This document shows positions 54,728 through 64,000 of a stretch of DNA of 64,000 nucleotides, one piece after another. How positions within the stretch are numbered: position 1 is the stretch's first letter; each line of letters opens with the position of its first letter. This stretch comes from Salvelinus alpinus (lineage: Eukaryota > Chordata > Actinopteri > Salmoniformes > Salmonidae). The notes under the pieces were generated by a model. That model saw only the letters and a program-made list of their open reading frames with translations, was not told the origin of the DNA and made no database searches. Position numbers and translations under genes: made by a program. Location of the stretch: positions 33,162,093-33,226,092 of the forward strand of contig NC_092090.1 of the NCBI RefSeq assembly GCF_045679555.1, in the 5' to 3' direction.

Positions 54728-56765
54728 CTCCCTGGGTCCATATTTGCGAACATAAGATTTATTTTTTTAAGTAAAAAATGTTTGTTTCAAAATGCACATC
54801 AGCCAATTCAAATCGTTGACGTAGTTGCATGTGATAAAATGCTCCATGTTAGCTGTTCCCATTACATAACCTGACACATTTAGCCCTATGCTAACCTGAC
54901 CCGAAGGCAGTGATTATGTCAGGTTACAAATTCTGCATCGGCCAATTTCAAATCTTGACTTCGATGGATGTAATAGAACCCTTTTCCATGAGAGCATCCT
55001 TAACAGATGTCAACCGGCACCATCTGCTAATTAAAGTTATAAAAACACACATGAAGTTTCAACTGGACCAATAGCTCAATGTAGCGAGCCTGGCTCCTGG
55101 TCATTTTTGCCATTTGCAACTGTCTGTCACTTCTCAGAATGGTGCTTGTTGAACCTCAAAGCCTTTGGAGGTGAGGAGAGTTTAACATATGGAATCGTTT
55201 TAAGATGGTCATACCGTGGATTATTTACCTATTTGATTTAGAATTTTAGGACCCCTCTAGGTATGAAAAAATATATTAAAAAATGATTTGATAAAATATT
55301 GAATTTGGGCTTTACTACTATGCTATAGAAACAAATTGAATAACTGATTCGTAAATGGAAAAACAGACAGTAAAAAAAAAATAACTATTCATAAGGATTA
55401 AGGTTTTGAAGTGTCTGTCCTATATCTAGGAGATCAGGAAATGTGTATATTTTTTTTTTGGCACAAAACTACTTCCATTTTTTTATTTTTTATTACCGAT
55501 ACCGGGTTACATGTCCCGTGACAGTTGTGGGGGTTGTAGAGCAAAACTAAAACCCCATCGTGTTCTTGATAGTCTCATCTTCCCATAGTGTGGTCATATT
55601 AGTTTGTAGGCCAACCGTTTGTACGCTACAGACATTTTCGTGAGAAGACTGATTTTCAAAATGTCTCCTGGTCTGACAAACAGCGTTGTAGCTCTGCCAC
55701 TTTCCACCGCAGATGCGGAAGGCCGACATGGTGGATGCAGTGGATTGAGATGCATCCCATGCAAAACAACTTATCTCTAGCTGAAATTGACAGGTTTTTA
55801 TTTTGATATTTTTAGGTTAATTAGATTGTTGCACAGGTACGTTAGACTTAAGGATTTGAATAAAGTTTAGATCAAAGCTGAATCAATGTCTCGCAAGATC
55901 ACTTAATGATTCATTAGTATTCTACATAGGCCTAACATACCAAATATAATAGCATAGTATAATGCTACTGTTAGACCAAAAACACCACTTATTTTCTTAT
56001 TTAGGCTACAACATTGTATATGCATTGTAAAAAATCAAAAAATGTCTGTAGCGTACACATCGTCACATATTAGTTATTTGAATCGAGCTTTGAGGACCAC
56101 TAGTAAAGTTTTTTCCTTAAAGGGGCAGTGCAGTCAAACATCGTTTTCCTGTGTTTTATATATATTTCCACACTGAGGTTGGAATAATACAGACATGACG
56201 GCTATTTGAGAAGACCATAACGCTCTGACTTTTTTGGGCCAATGTACGATAAACTTAAATGACCCTTATATTTTTTCCCCTGAAAGAACATGGATGTGTG
56301 TGAAACGGATAAGCAAAAACGTGTGATTATGTCATATATGCGAAAACATTCCTTTTGAATTTTGTCCAACGTGAGTAGCTAGTAGCAGCATAGTCAAGGA
56401 TGTGTCATGCGATATTGGGACGCTATACTTTACAGACCAAGTTGAACAAATGTAAACCTTGAATTTGGAGGCTTAAAATATTCCTATGGTGGCCAAGTTG
56501 ATCTATATTAAGAAATGCCATTGGTTGGTGGATGTAAAGTCTGAGATCTTTGATAGGCTGATGTGGAATTTGTTACAGGAAATAATCACTGCCAACTGGT
56601 CAGGTTAGCATAGGGCTAAATGTGCCAGGTTATGTAATGTGCAACAGCTAACGTAGCGTTGACAAATGCAACTGTCGGCGATTTGAATTGGCTGATGCAT
56701 ATTTTGAGACAGAAAGTTTAAACTCAAACTTTTTCTAATGTTCGCAAGTATGGACCCCCTCTATT
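54728..56765. mobile_element. Approximately 2-kb fold-back element with long imperfect inverted arms
   Basis: The left arm (about 54728-54945) and the right arm (about 56560-56765) are imperfect inverted copies. Matching pairs include TGGGTCCATATTTGCGAACA / TGTTCGCAAGTATGGACC, AGCCAATTCAAATCG / CGATTTGAATTGGCT, and TTAGCCCTATGCTAACCTGA / TCAGGTTAGCATAGGGCTAA. The interior has no transposase frame; 55490-55800 resembles a dispersed salmonid repeat (ACCGGGTTACATGTCCCGTG). The superfamily is not recognised and the exact ends and target duplication are not fixed. Confidence 0.7.
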
Positions 56766-59700
56766 TATCTAGTTTTGTACAGTAGTGGAGATAAGTTTAC
56801 AGTATAAGGTGCTGCTCTTCGAATACTCAAAGGGTGGGGCCAAAGTAAAGATCATACTCCTCTGTAACATAGGTAAATTGTTTCTTTGATTTTGAAAGAA
56901 CTAGGTTTGACTTACATGCCCATGAATGAGATCTTTTTTTAATTTGCCTTTTTAATCAAATTCCTTTTTTGTTAAAGTCAATAATCCTTTCTATGACCAA
57001 TCACTCTAAAAGCGAGTTTCATCATAGTTTATTCAGAACTATTTAGTGGACAATGATATTAACAGGCAGGTAGTTTGTTTCACTTTAGCTTCTCAAGTGT
57101 AGGTGTATGTATTTGTCAGGGGTATCTGGAAGTTTTAATGTTCCGTTTGATTCATATTCAGTAGGCCATCATACTTTGCTCTATTGTGTTGTTTGCCATG
57201 CTAAGAGTAAGGCCTAGACTATTATAAAACTTTGACCTCCTCAATTTCATGAACCAAAAAGCAGACTAAGTTAACTCATACACAAAGGGGGGAAGAATGG
57301 TGAAAAAGTGATAGTTAAGGATGTTTGTTTTTTATCCAATTGGAATATTGATTTGTGAGAATTAATTGTTTCCTTGTTTTTGGTTGGTCCTGATTTTTTT
57401 TTTATTATTTTTTTTTTTTGTCTGTGATCTGCACATTCATCCTAATGGCAATATCAAGTGACATTTTGTGACGTTATGTACACACTTTCAACATAGCTGT
57501 GTATGATGTGTCTATTCAAGTGCAATGGGTGTTGCTACTCCAGTGTACGGGCAGTTGACTAGTTGTAGTCCTGGACATTTTGAAAGAGGAAAATCTAGTC
57601 ATAAGGCAGTAAACGTATAAATAAATGTCATAGCACAGGTAGTCAGGGTCATGTAGACTTCAGCAGTTTGATTGAAGCCCTCAATTTTTTATTTGATTTT
57701 GTTTTTTAGCGCTTTTTCTGCGGGGGAGAGGGAGTTTTGTCAACAGAATCCTCGTGTGTTTTAGATCAGAGTATGTTGTGTTGTCTTTTTGTCTTGGGTT
57801 TTTTCTTCTGTACGAAGCATAAAACACCAGTGGCATGTCAATCACTTCTTATGAGCAGAATGTATACCGTTACTACACCCCCACACCCTCAATATTGTTT
57901 ACAAGACATCAAGTGTGTTTCGGTTTCGTCTCTCTCACCTTAACGGTTTGAGCCCTGCCTTGATTTCTTTATTTCATCATTTATTGAACCACAAAGGCTT
58001 GAAATTGTGATGGCTAATTAGTGTCACGTCTAACCTCGGTATTCAAAGCTTGCAGCAAACATACAGAGCAATAGTTTTAACCATTCAAATTCTTTTTCAT
58101 TTGAATTTTTTTATACATTTGGTTGATAAAGACATCCCCTGTGATTTTTGTCCTAACACCGGTGTCTCGTACTCGCGTCCAAATATTATTTCCAAGACAC
58201 ACCAGTGAAGAATAATTTATGTTAGGAAATGTAACAAACACCGGTCTCATTCCCATCTCCCCCCTACAGTGAACCACTTGGCCATGCCCTAGATTACCCT
58301 GTGACCTCATCAGTCTGCAACAAGTTACCTCTACTGTTCATTTAATATTTGTTTATTTTAACTGGACATACTGTTATTTTACATAATAGAATCACAATTT
58401 CAAGCCTTTTTCTAGTTTTCTTTATTGAACATACAGTAGCTGATTCTTTAGAATGGGAAATGACTAATAAAGCATGGAGAACTAGTCTTTAAATGGTGAC
58501 AAATAACCTATTTATTATATTTCTGACACCTGTGGTATGTTTCAGTTAAAGGTCTCCGCTGTGTAAATTTTCCTCCTGTAATGCGTTGGAGACATTGTAC
58601 ATAGTTGTAAATAAATATCCCAGGACGTTTTGCACCCTCCTCTTTGTACTAGTCTAAACTTGCGTAGAATGTGGGGTTCTAACAGCAACGAGACAGTGCG
58701 CTCGCTGCAGGTGATGTAACAATGTAACTTTTTTATTTGTACAATGTAGTTGAATTGTGTACATATTGTTGGAGCAGCTATGGGGAAGGGCTTTGTTGAT
58801 GCTATCGTCAGTGCTGTAAAAGATCCAGTACTTTCACCTCTAGCTGTGTTGATTTCCTGCAAAAACAAAGGCGAGAAAATTTAAAAAAAATACTAAACTG
58901 ATAAGAAAAATTCTAAATTGATATTTTCTACAGTTGCATGTACAGAGAGCGCGAGAACTGCTGTTGTTCCTCAGAGATTATGTTCGTAAATAAAATTTTG
59001 AAATATTTCCTGTTTTCTGCTTTTACTTTGTCCTCATTCATACACTCTTAAATATGCCTTGTGTCATTCGGCAGATGGGCACATCTATTTTAGCACCATG
59101 CCAACACGCGCACACAGTTTCTGAGCCAAATTAGGAACTTTAACAACAGTTCATTTTTATTAATTAAGATTGGTTAGCACATTTATCACAGGCAAGTTAA
59201 GTTGATAGAATACCAATCAGTGTACACATGTGTAACACTTTACACCGATGTATACTTTATTTGGCAGGGACAATGTACAACAAATCATCAATCTGAGTAA
59301 GAGAAGGGATGCGTTGCACCAGATTTAGCTGACAGCTAATTTACATTTTAATTCCATCCCTATATTTAATCCCTAGTTTGTCCCAAAAGCCCTCAAGGCA
59401 ACATTCAGGCTTCTGTGGCACCAAAGTGGTCAACTGAAACCAGTTAGAAAACTGTCTATACAGAGGTAGCGAAACACTGGAGCTTATCTTTCGCTCTGCT
59501 AGCAGGAGGACGCCTGGAAAAGTGTATGTTTAGGCTGATATTTAGATCATGAGGGGGTTAGACTTTTGAGAAAAACTTAAAGACCTGTGGGTATAACAGG
59601 CCTATTTTTTGCCATGCAATATGACCAGTAGATGCCATTATATTTGTTGACACAGAAGTATTTATAGTACGCTACTTATGAACCAGATATGAAGAGGGTA

Positions 59701-60116
59701 ACCATTTGAAATCATACAAGCGTTTCCATTGACAGTGACACATCCACACCAAAATATAATTCCAGTAGGCCTCTATTCACCTCACCTGTTACCCGACTCC
59801 TCGAGCAGTGTTTGGTGACCATGTTAAGTGAATGACACAGTAAACATTGATTAGACAACCTGATCCCTTCTGCCATCCTCTGAATGAAGTTAATAAATAT
59901 GTCGATCTGTCAGTGCGAAATAGGCCTAGGCTACAGTGCGTACAAACACTGATCTACGAGCAGATAGACTTCCCACCAATGACATTTCGGTTACTCACCG
60001 ACCTGCCCAATTGGCTGGAGTTGTGCTATCTCATCTAGCCTATCCTGCCATGCCCAGCGGTGTGTGTGGATGTCCAACACTACTGACTAACAGCTGTCTC
60101 GGCATTGTCTCTAACA
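56766..60116. other. Intergenic: possible distal ankrd11 3' end and slc22a31 upstream region
   Basis: No coding exon seen. Several AATAAA signals occur (58466, 58610, 58989) in a segment with UTR-like texture (58550-59010). From about 59010 to 60116 lies the upstream flank of slc22a31; no TATA box or recognised binding site can be claimed. Confidence 0.4.
58989..58994 (+). promoter_or_regulatory. Candidate distal polyadenylation signal
   Basis: AATAAA followed by ATTTTGAAATATTTCCTGTT, then TTCTGCTTTTACTTTG, a T-rich downstream element. If used by ankrd11, the 3'UTR would be about 6.4 kb. Confidence 0.35.
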
Positions 60117-60506
60117 ATGGACTTTGAAACGAAGATTTATACCAAAATCGGTGGATATGGACGATATAACAGAATTGTTTCCATATTCAGCTGGTTTCCG
60201 AACTTTGCTGTGATTCTGAATCTTTTTTGCGACGTTTTTTACACCCTGATTCCCGGGTCGTACCACTGTAAACCCGACCCGACACTTTTACCTTCGGGTT
60301 TTCTTTTCAGTAATTATTCCAGACAAGGGTATCTCAATTTTGCCATACCGTGGGTGAATGGTTCTGGACTGAGTCACTGTGAACTTTATAAGTACACTAG
60401 AAACGTCTCCAACTTCATAGACAGCATTCCAAAGGAGATCGTGCCATGCACAAGAGGGTGGGAGTACGACCAAGCTGCGGCGCTTCTGAGCAACTACGTG
60501 ACAGAG
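60117..60506 (+). CDS. slc22a31: slc22a31 coding exon 1 (residues 1-130)
   Basis: Encodes the N-terminus, first membrane helix and most of the large extracellular loop, ending SNYVTE in phase 0 at ACAGAG|GTAAAC. An upstream in-frame TTG at 60105 is not a credible start; the ATG at 60117 has the better context. The frame continues open into the intron, which is why the splice site and not the stop sets the end. Confidence 0.87.
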
Positions 60507-63410
60507 GTAAACAAATATATACTTGGAAACGATGGTTTGTGGTTGTTTTTGGAGAGTTTGTGCTTTTGCCAGATTAGCAATCATTCGTGTGCTAGGGATG
60601 TTTTTATGACGACGCATTTTCCTTACCTAATTTGGTTTACAATTAGTCGCCTTTTCAGGCTAATGTGTAAATATCTTTGCCAAGCCCTGTCGAATGTTAT
60701 TCATCCATTCAAAGTCGGCTACTCAAAGTACATTTGGGTTTAGAAGAGTTGGTCATCAATAGGCCTACTAGATAACGTCAATCGATGACACGGCATGGCC
60801 TGTTAAGGCCTACTCATTGCTCAAGTCTGCTGTTGGTTAACATGCTTTAGAGTTTGTAACTCTAGGATGCATGGTGTTTTGGTTATGTGCTAATTTGATT
60901 ACCAGATAAAAAATATCCAATTAGCACTATTTATCAGATCACATTAGTCTGTTTTATATAATTACATTAAGAAACTGCTGTGCAGAGCCATGAAATATGG
61001 GGAATGTGTGTTTATGTGATGATAGCAGCACAACAGGAAATGCAGGGACAACAGTGTTCTTCCACCCTGATGGAGTTCCTGGGAAGATATGTCCTCAACA
61101 GAGCACATGAGAGGAGTCAGTCTTAGGATGAGCATTCATCTTTCTGTACTGACCATTAGCCATCTCATAAACAAGGAACACTCGAGTTCAACTGAATTTA
61201 TTTGGCTCTAAGGGAACCCTTTTTCATATTTCTTACTACTAGGTCTATATTCTTATTTCAGACTAGCACAGTCAATGCCTCTCTAACGTTGTCCTGTTTT
61301 GCTTCTTGGGAAAAGTTAACTAAATGTTGACTTATTGCATCTGGACAAATCTCACCAACCCATTATAATATCAAAAAAGGGGCAGGCCCATCTCACTGCA
61401 AATACTGGAACCAGATCTTGGTAACAAAAGTATCAGCAGCTACTCAAATGTCCAGACACAAGGCAAATACTTGTGTGTGTGTGTGAGAGAGAGACAGCGT
61501 GTACGGGCTGTACAGGAATTCAACAAGGCAGACAGTAGCCCTGATGTGGTATATTTTCTCTCGCCCCCCCCCGCTCCTGGCTTTCCTTCTCCATGATGTC
61601 ACAGGACATTTGTTCATGTCCCCACAGGGGTATCAACATCATACAGCAGGAATGGAGGTCCTTCTGGCCCTGATTTTTAAGGGGTAGGATGGAGCAAATG
61701 GAATGAAGAGATGGGGGAGGGAGGAAGAAAGAAAGAAAGCATTGGAGTAGGGTGAAGAATGGTGGAAGGCACTGGAAACAGTGCAGTGGCTCTAATGTGA
61801 TAAACCTATCTGCAGTCACTCTTATTCAATCAGGAGATGATATCTATCACACAGCTGAATTCCTCCTCCTTCGCACATGGATTTCCATTGCCCTCAAGTG
61901 TGTGTGTGTCCCACTGGCTTACAATTCTTACTTGTATAATAATAAGGGATAATGAAGCTACAGTTTCAAACAGTCAGTCTCAAACATTTTCCAAGCATGT
62001 TTATTAACAGTCCTTAAAAATAGAGTATGCTCAATTTGCCCCCGGAATTTCTCTACCCTGGAAATGCAATCCTGGACGAAGAAATAGGCCACCCATTATG
62101 TCATTATTTCAGTGGCTCCATTGACTTGGCTCTTTTACCTCATTCCTAACTATGTGGCAAAGGGGTCATTCCATGTCATTTCAGAAAGCCATGACATCCG
62201 CCATCTCAGATTGTTCTGAAATTGTTTCTGTAGTTAGAAACAGATAAGATTAGCCTTCCTGAAACATTATTTTGTTGAAAATAATTGTATCTCTGAGAAA
62301 TTAAGCTAATTGATTGCAACCAAATAGTTACTATGTGAATCCTATACATTTAAAATGGCCAATATGGGTCAAATCAATTATATTTCAACAAATAATGTTT
62401 CAGGAATGCTAATCTTTTTTTTGTTTTATACTTTTTACCCCAATTTTGTGATATCCAATTGGTAGTTAGTCTTGTCCCATCACCGCAACTCCCGTACGGA
62501 CTCGGGAGAGGCGAAGGTCGAGAGCCATGCGTCCTCAGAAACACGACCCTGCCAAGCCGCACTGCTTCTTGACACTGCTCGCTTAACCCAGAAACCATCT
62601 GTACCAATGTGTCGGAGGAAACACCGTACAGCACAAGGAGTCGCTAGAGCATGATGGGACAAGGACATTCCAGCCGGCCAAACCCTCCCCTAACCCGAAC
62701 GACACTAAGCCAATTGTGCCTCATGGGTCTCCCGGTTGTGGCCGGCTGCAACACAGCCCGGGATCTAACCCGGATTGTGGCCTCCCACTAAGGAGGCAAC
62801 TATCTTATCTTTTTCTAACTACAGAAATTATTTCAGAACAATCTGAGATGGTGGGTGTCAATCCTCTTCATTGTTCTTTTTGAGGTGGAATGACTCACCA
62901 TCTCGCTCTCTCTCTCTGCTCCACAGTGGAACCTAGTGTGTGGTGACTACTGGAAGATTCCTCTGCAGCACATCTGCTTCATGACAGGGTGGATTGTGGG
63001 ATATGTCCTCCTGGGCACAGTGTGTGACTGGTAGCTACACCCCCCCCCCCTCCCCACCACCACACCTTCTGCATTTTGTGTGTGTGTGCATGATGTTTCT
63101 GTTGTATTTTTGTATAATTTTAAACTACAATTGTATTAATTTCACCATACATATTTAATGTTTATGATATTGATGGTATTAGGCTGTTATGACTGTTTAA
63201 TATGTGTGCATGGGAAGCTATGTATCTCTAACTGTATTATTTTCTCTATGTTCAGGTTGGGTCGCCGACAGGGCTTTCTGCTGTCTGTGTCTCTGTCCGG
63301 TCTGTTAGGAGTAACTGTGTGTCTGTCCAACAGCCCTGTAGTGTTTCTGCTGCTACGCCTGTCTCAGGGCGCCATGTTGGCTGGGGTCTTCCTCTCCTCT
63401 TACCTCGCCA
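60117..63410 (+). CDS. slc22a31: SLC22-family transporter, 5' part (slc22a31-like); three exons, continues past the window
   Basis: Exons 60117-60506, 62927-63030 and 63256-63410 join in frame (phases 0, 2, 1) to give the first 216 residues. The start ATG (ACAATGG, A at -3 and G at +4) gives MDFETKIYTKIGGYGRYNRI. Then comes a first membrane helix (about residues 18-42) and a large extracellular loop with N-glycosylation sequons (NYS, NGS, NVS) and cysteines, ending PCTRGWEYD. Exon 2 holds WNLVCGDYWK and a second helix. Across the exon 2/3 join lies GTVCDWLGRRQG, the major-facilitator GxxxDxxGRR signature. SLC22 members move organic ions across the plasma membrane; the substrate of this one is unknown. 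The symbol rests on location next to ankrd11 and on fit to the family, so another SLC22 member is possible. Confidence 0.82.
60507..62163. other. slc22a31 intron 1, no gene recognised
   Basis: Contains a short GT run (61472-61484) and a GAAA run near 61727-61738; no exon or RNA recognised. Confidence 0.5.
62164..62893. mobile_element. Palindromic (fold-back) element split by a SINE
   Basis: The left arm 62164-62290 is the inverted counterpart of two separated blocks: 62380-62411 and 62804-62893. Pairs include CCATCTCAGATTGTTCTGAA / TTCAGAACAATCTGAGATGG, TTTCTGTAGTTAGAAA / TTTCTAACTACAGAAA, and CCTGAAACATTATTTTGTTG / CAACAAATAATGTTTCAGG. The loop is about 90 bp. Removing the SINE restores one hairpin of roughly 340 bp. 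It has MITE-like form without coding capacity. The right end lies 33 bp before slc22a31 exon 2. Confidence 0.78.
62412..62806 (-). mobile_element. tRNA-derived SINE, antisense, inserted in the palindrome
   Basis: A T-rich start (TTTTTTTTGTTTTATACTTT) and body segments (ACTCCCGTACGGACTCGGGA, CCATGCGTCCTCAGAAACAC, ATGTGTCGGAGGAAACACCG) match a widespread salmonid SINE read backwards. The degenerate tRNA head lies at the right end (GGGATCTAACCCGGATTGTG). ATCTT occurs on both sides, a possible 5-bp target duplication. Confidence 0.8.
62927..63030 (+). CDS. slc22a31: slc22a31 coding exon 2 (residues 131-165)
   Basis: Follows CTCTCTCTGCTCCACAG; reads WNLVCGDYWKIPLQHICFMT, then GWIVGYVLLGTVCDW. Ends in phase 2 at GACTG|GTAGCT, followed by a C run. 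The WNLVC start after the first-exon loop is the usual SLC22 exon structure. Confidence 0.9.
63256..63410 (+). CDS. slc22a31: slc22a31 coding exon 3 (residues 165-217, partial codon)
   Basis: Follows TCTCTATGTTCAG; reads LGRRQGFLLSVSLSGLLGVT, then SPVVFLLLRLSQGAMLAGVF, giving the Arg-rich loop and two hydrophobic membrane segments. Ends in phase 1 at CGCCA|GTAAGT. Confidence 0.9.
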
Positions 63411-64000
63411 GTAAGTAGACTTGACTTACCCTACTAATACCGCTCACTCCTGAGTACACACTTAATGGGGCAGTTTAAATTAAATAAAAATATCGGACAA
63501 AACACACATCATGACAAAAGACAACACTACATAAAGAGAGACCTAAGACAACACAGCATGGTAGCAGCACAACATGGTAGCATCACAAAACAGGGTACAA
63601 ACATAATTGGGCACAGACAACAGCACAAAGGGCAAGAAGGTAGAGACAACAATGCATCACGCAAAGCAGCAACTGTCTTTGATGGCAGGGGCAGCTGTAC
63701 AGATAAGTCATCCAAAGGGCTTTGACTTCTCAAACACAGAAGAAAGCTAACACTATATGATGCCCCGTCTCCTTATTAATTCAGCCACTTACGTAGATAA
63801 CTAGCAAGTGTAAATTTAAGGGTTGCGTTAATGCAAAATGCAAGTGTTTTTCACCCAGAAAATAAATCTAAAACGCATAAGAAATATCTTGCTGCGTTTT
63901 GTAAACGCAGATCTAAAATGCTTCTTATTGTAATTTCTGATCTGTATCAGACACGTTTTGTGCTTCAGTTGCAATTTTCCACTCTGGGAATTCACCAACA
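63411..64000. repeat. slc22a31 intron with dispersed salmonid repeat
   Basis: About 63465-63740 contains ACACAGCATGGTAGCAGCAC, TTGGGCACAGACAACAGCAC and AAAGGGCAAGAAGGTAGAGA, which I recognise as a dispersed salmonid repeat of uncertain class. The rest is intron. The ORF at 63465-63725 is a repeat artefact. Confidence 0.5.

Overview
The window is vertebrate nuclear DNA from a salmonid fish. The evidence is the repeat set: an HpaI-type tRNA SINE, a second salmonid tRNA-derived SINE with the same 3' tail, several Tc1-family transposon relics, copies of one non-LTR retrotransposon, and very long (TG)n arrays. Genes are split into exons with GT/AG borders and the gene-poor stretches are repeat-rich. 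No prokaryotic-type operons, CRISPR arrays or integrated viral genes were seen.

Two genes can be supported, both on the plus strand. The main one is ankrd11 (ankyrin repeat domain 11, a nuclear chromatin co-regulator). Eleven coding exons join in frame between 28917 and 52570 and give a predicted 2,882-residue protein. They include one 7,241-bp exon (42600-49840) for the Lys/Glu/Ser-rich middle of the protein. The second gene is the 5' part of an SLC22-family transporter, best fitting slc22a31. Its first three coding exons (60117-60506, 62927-63030, 63256-63410) are present and the rest lies past the right edge. The ankrd11 to slc22a31 order and orientation match the vertebrate neighbourhood as I recall it.

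Layout. 1-2040: 5' part of a minus-strand LINE, cut by the left edge. 2041-28857: non-coding, probably a 5' intron or upstream flank of ankrd11. It holds microsatellites, a TTAA-bounded element (15531-16522), a Tc1 relic (16580-17744), a hAT-like relic with a broken BED finger (19999-21702), and three minisatellites (22241-24405, 26746-27356, 27405-28255). 28858-52570: ankrd11 exons, with repeats close to several splice sites. 52571-53850: 3'UTR with paired polyadenylation signals. 53851-60116: intergenic, with a 2-kb fold-back element and a possible distal poly(A) end near 58.6-59.0 kb. 60117-64000: slc22a31 exons 1-3, where exon 2 lies directly beside a palindromic element split by a SINE.

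I did not find a convincing new biological system. The most unusual signals are structural: a minisatellite that repeats a splice-donor-like motif about 50 times, a precisely inverted 32-bp segment in one unit of another minisatellite, transposons ending within about 30-50 bp of exons, and a fish-specific Thr/Pro-rich insertion in ANKRD11. Exon borders come from reading frame, splice consensus and remembered similarity to ANKRD11, not from transcript alignment.
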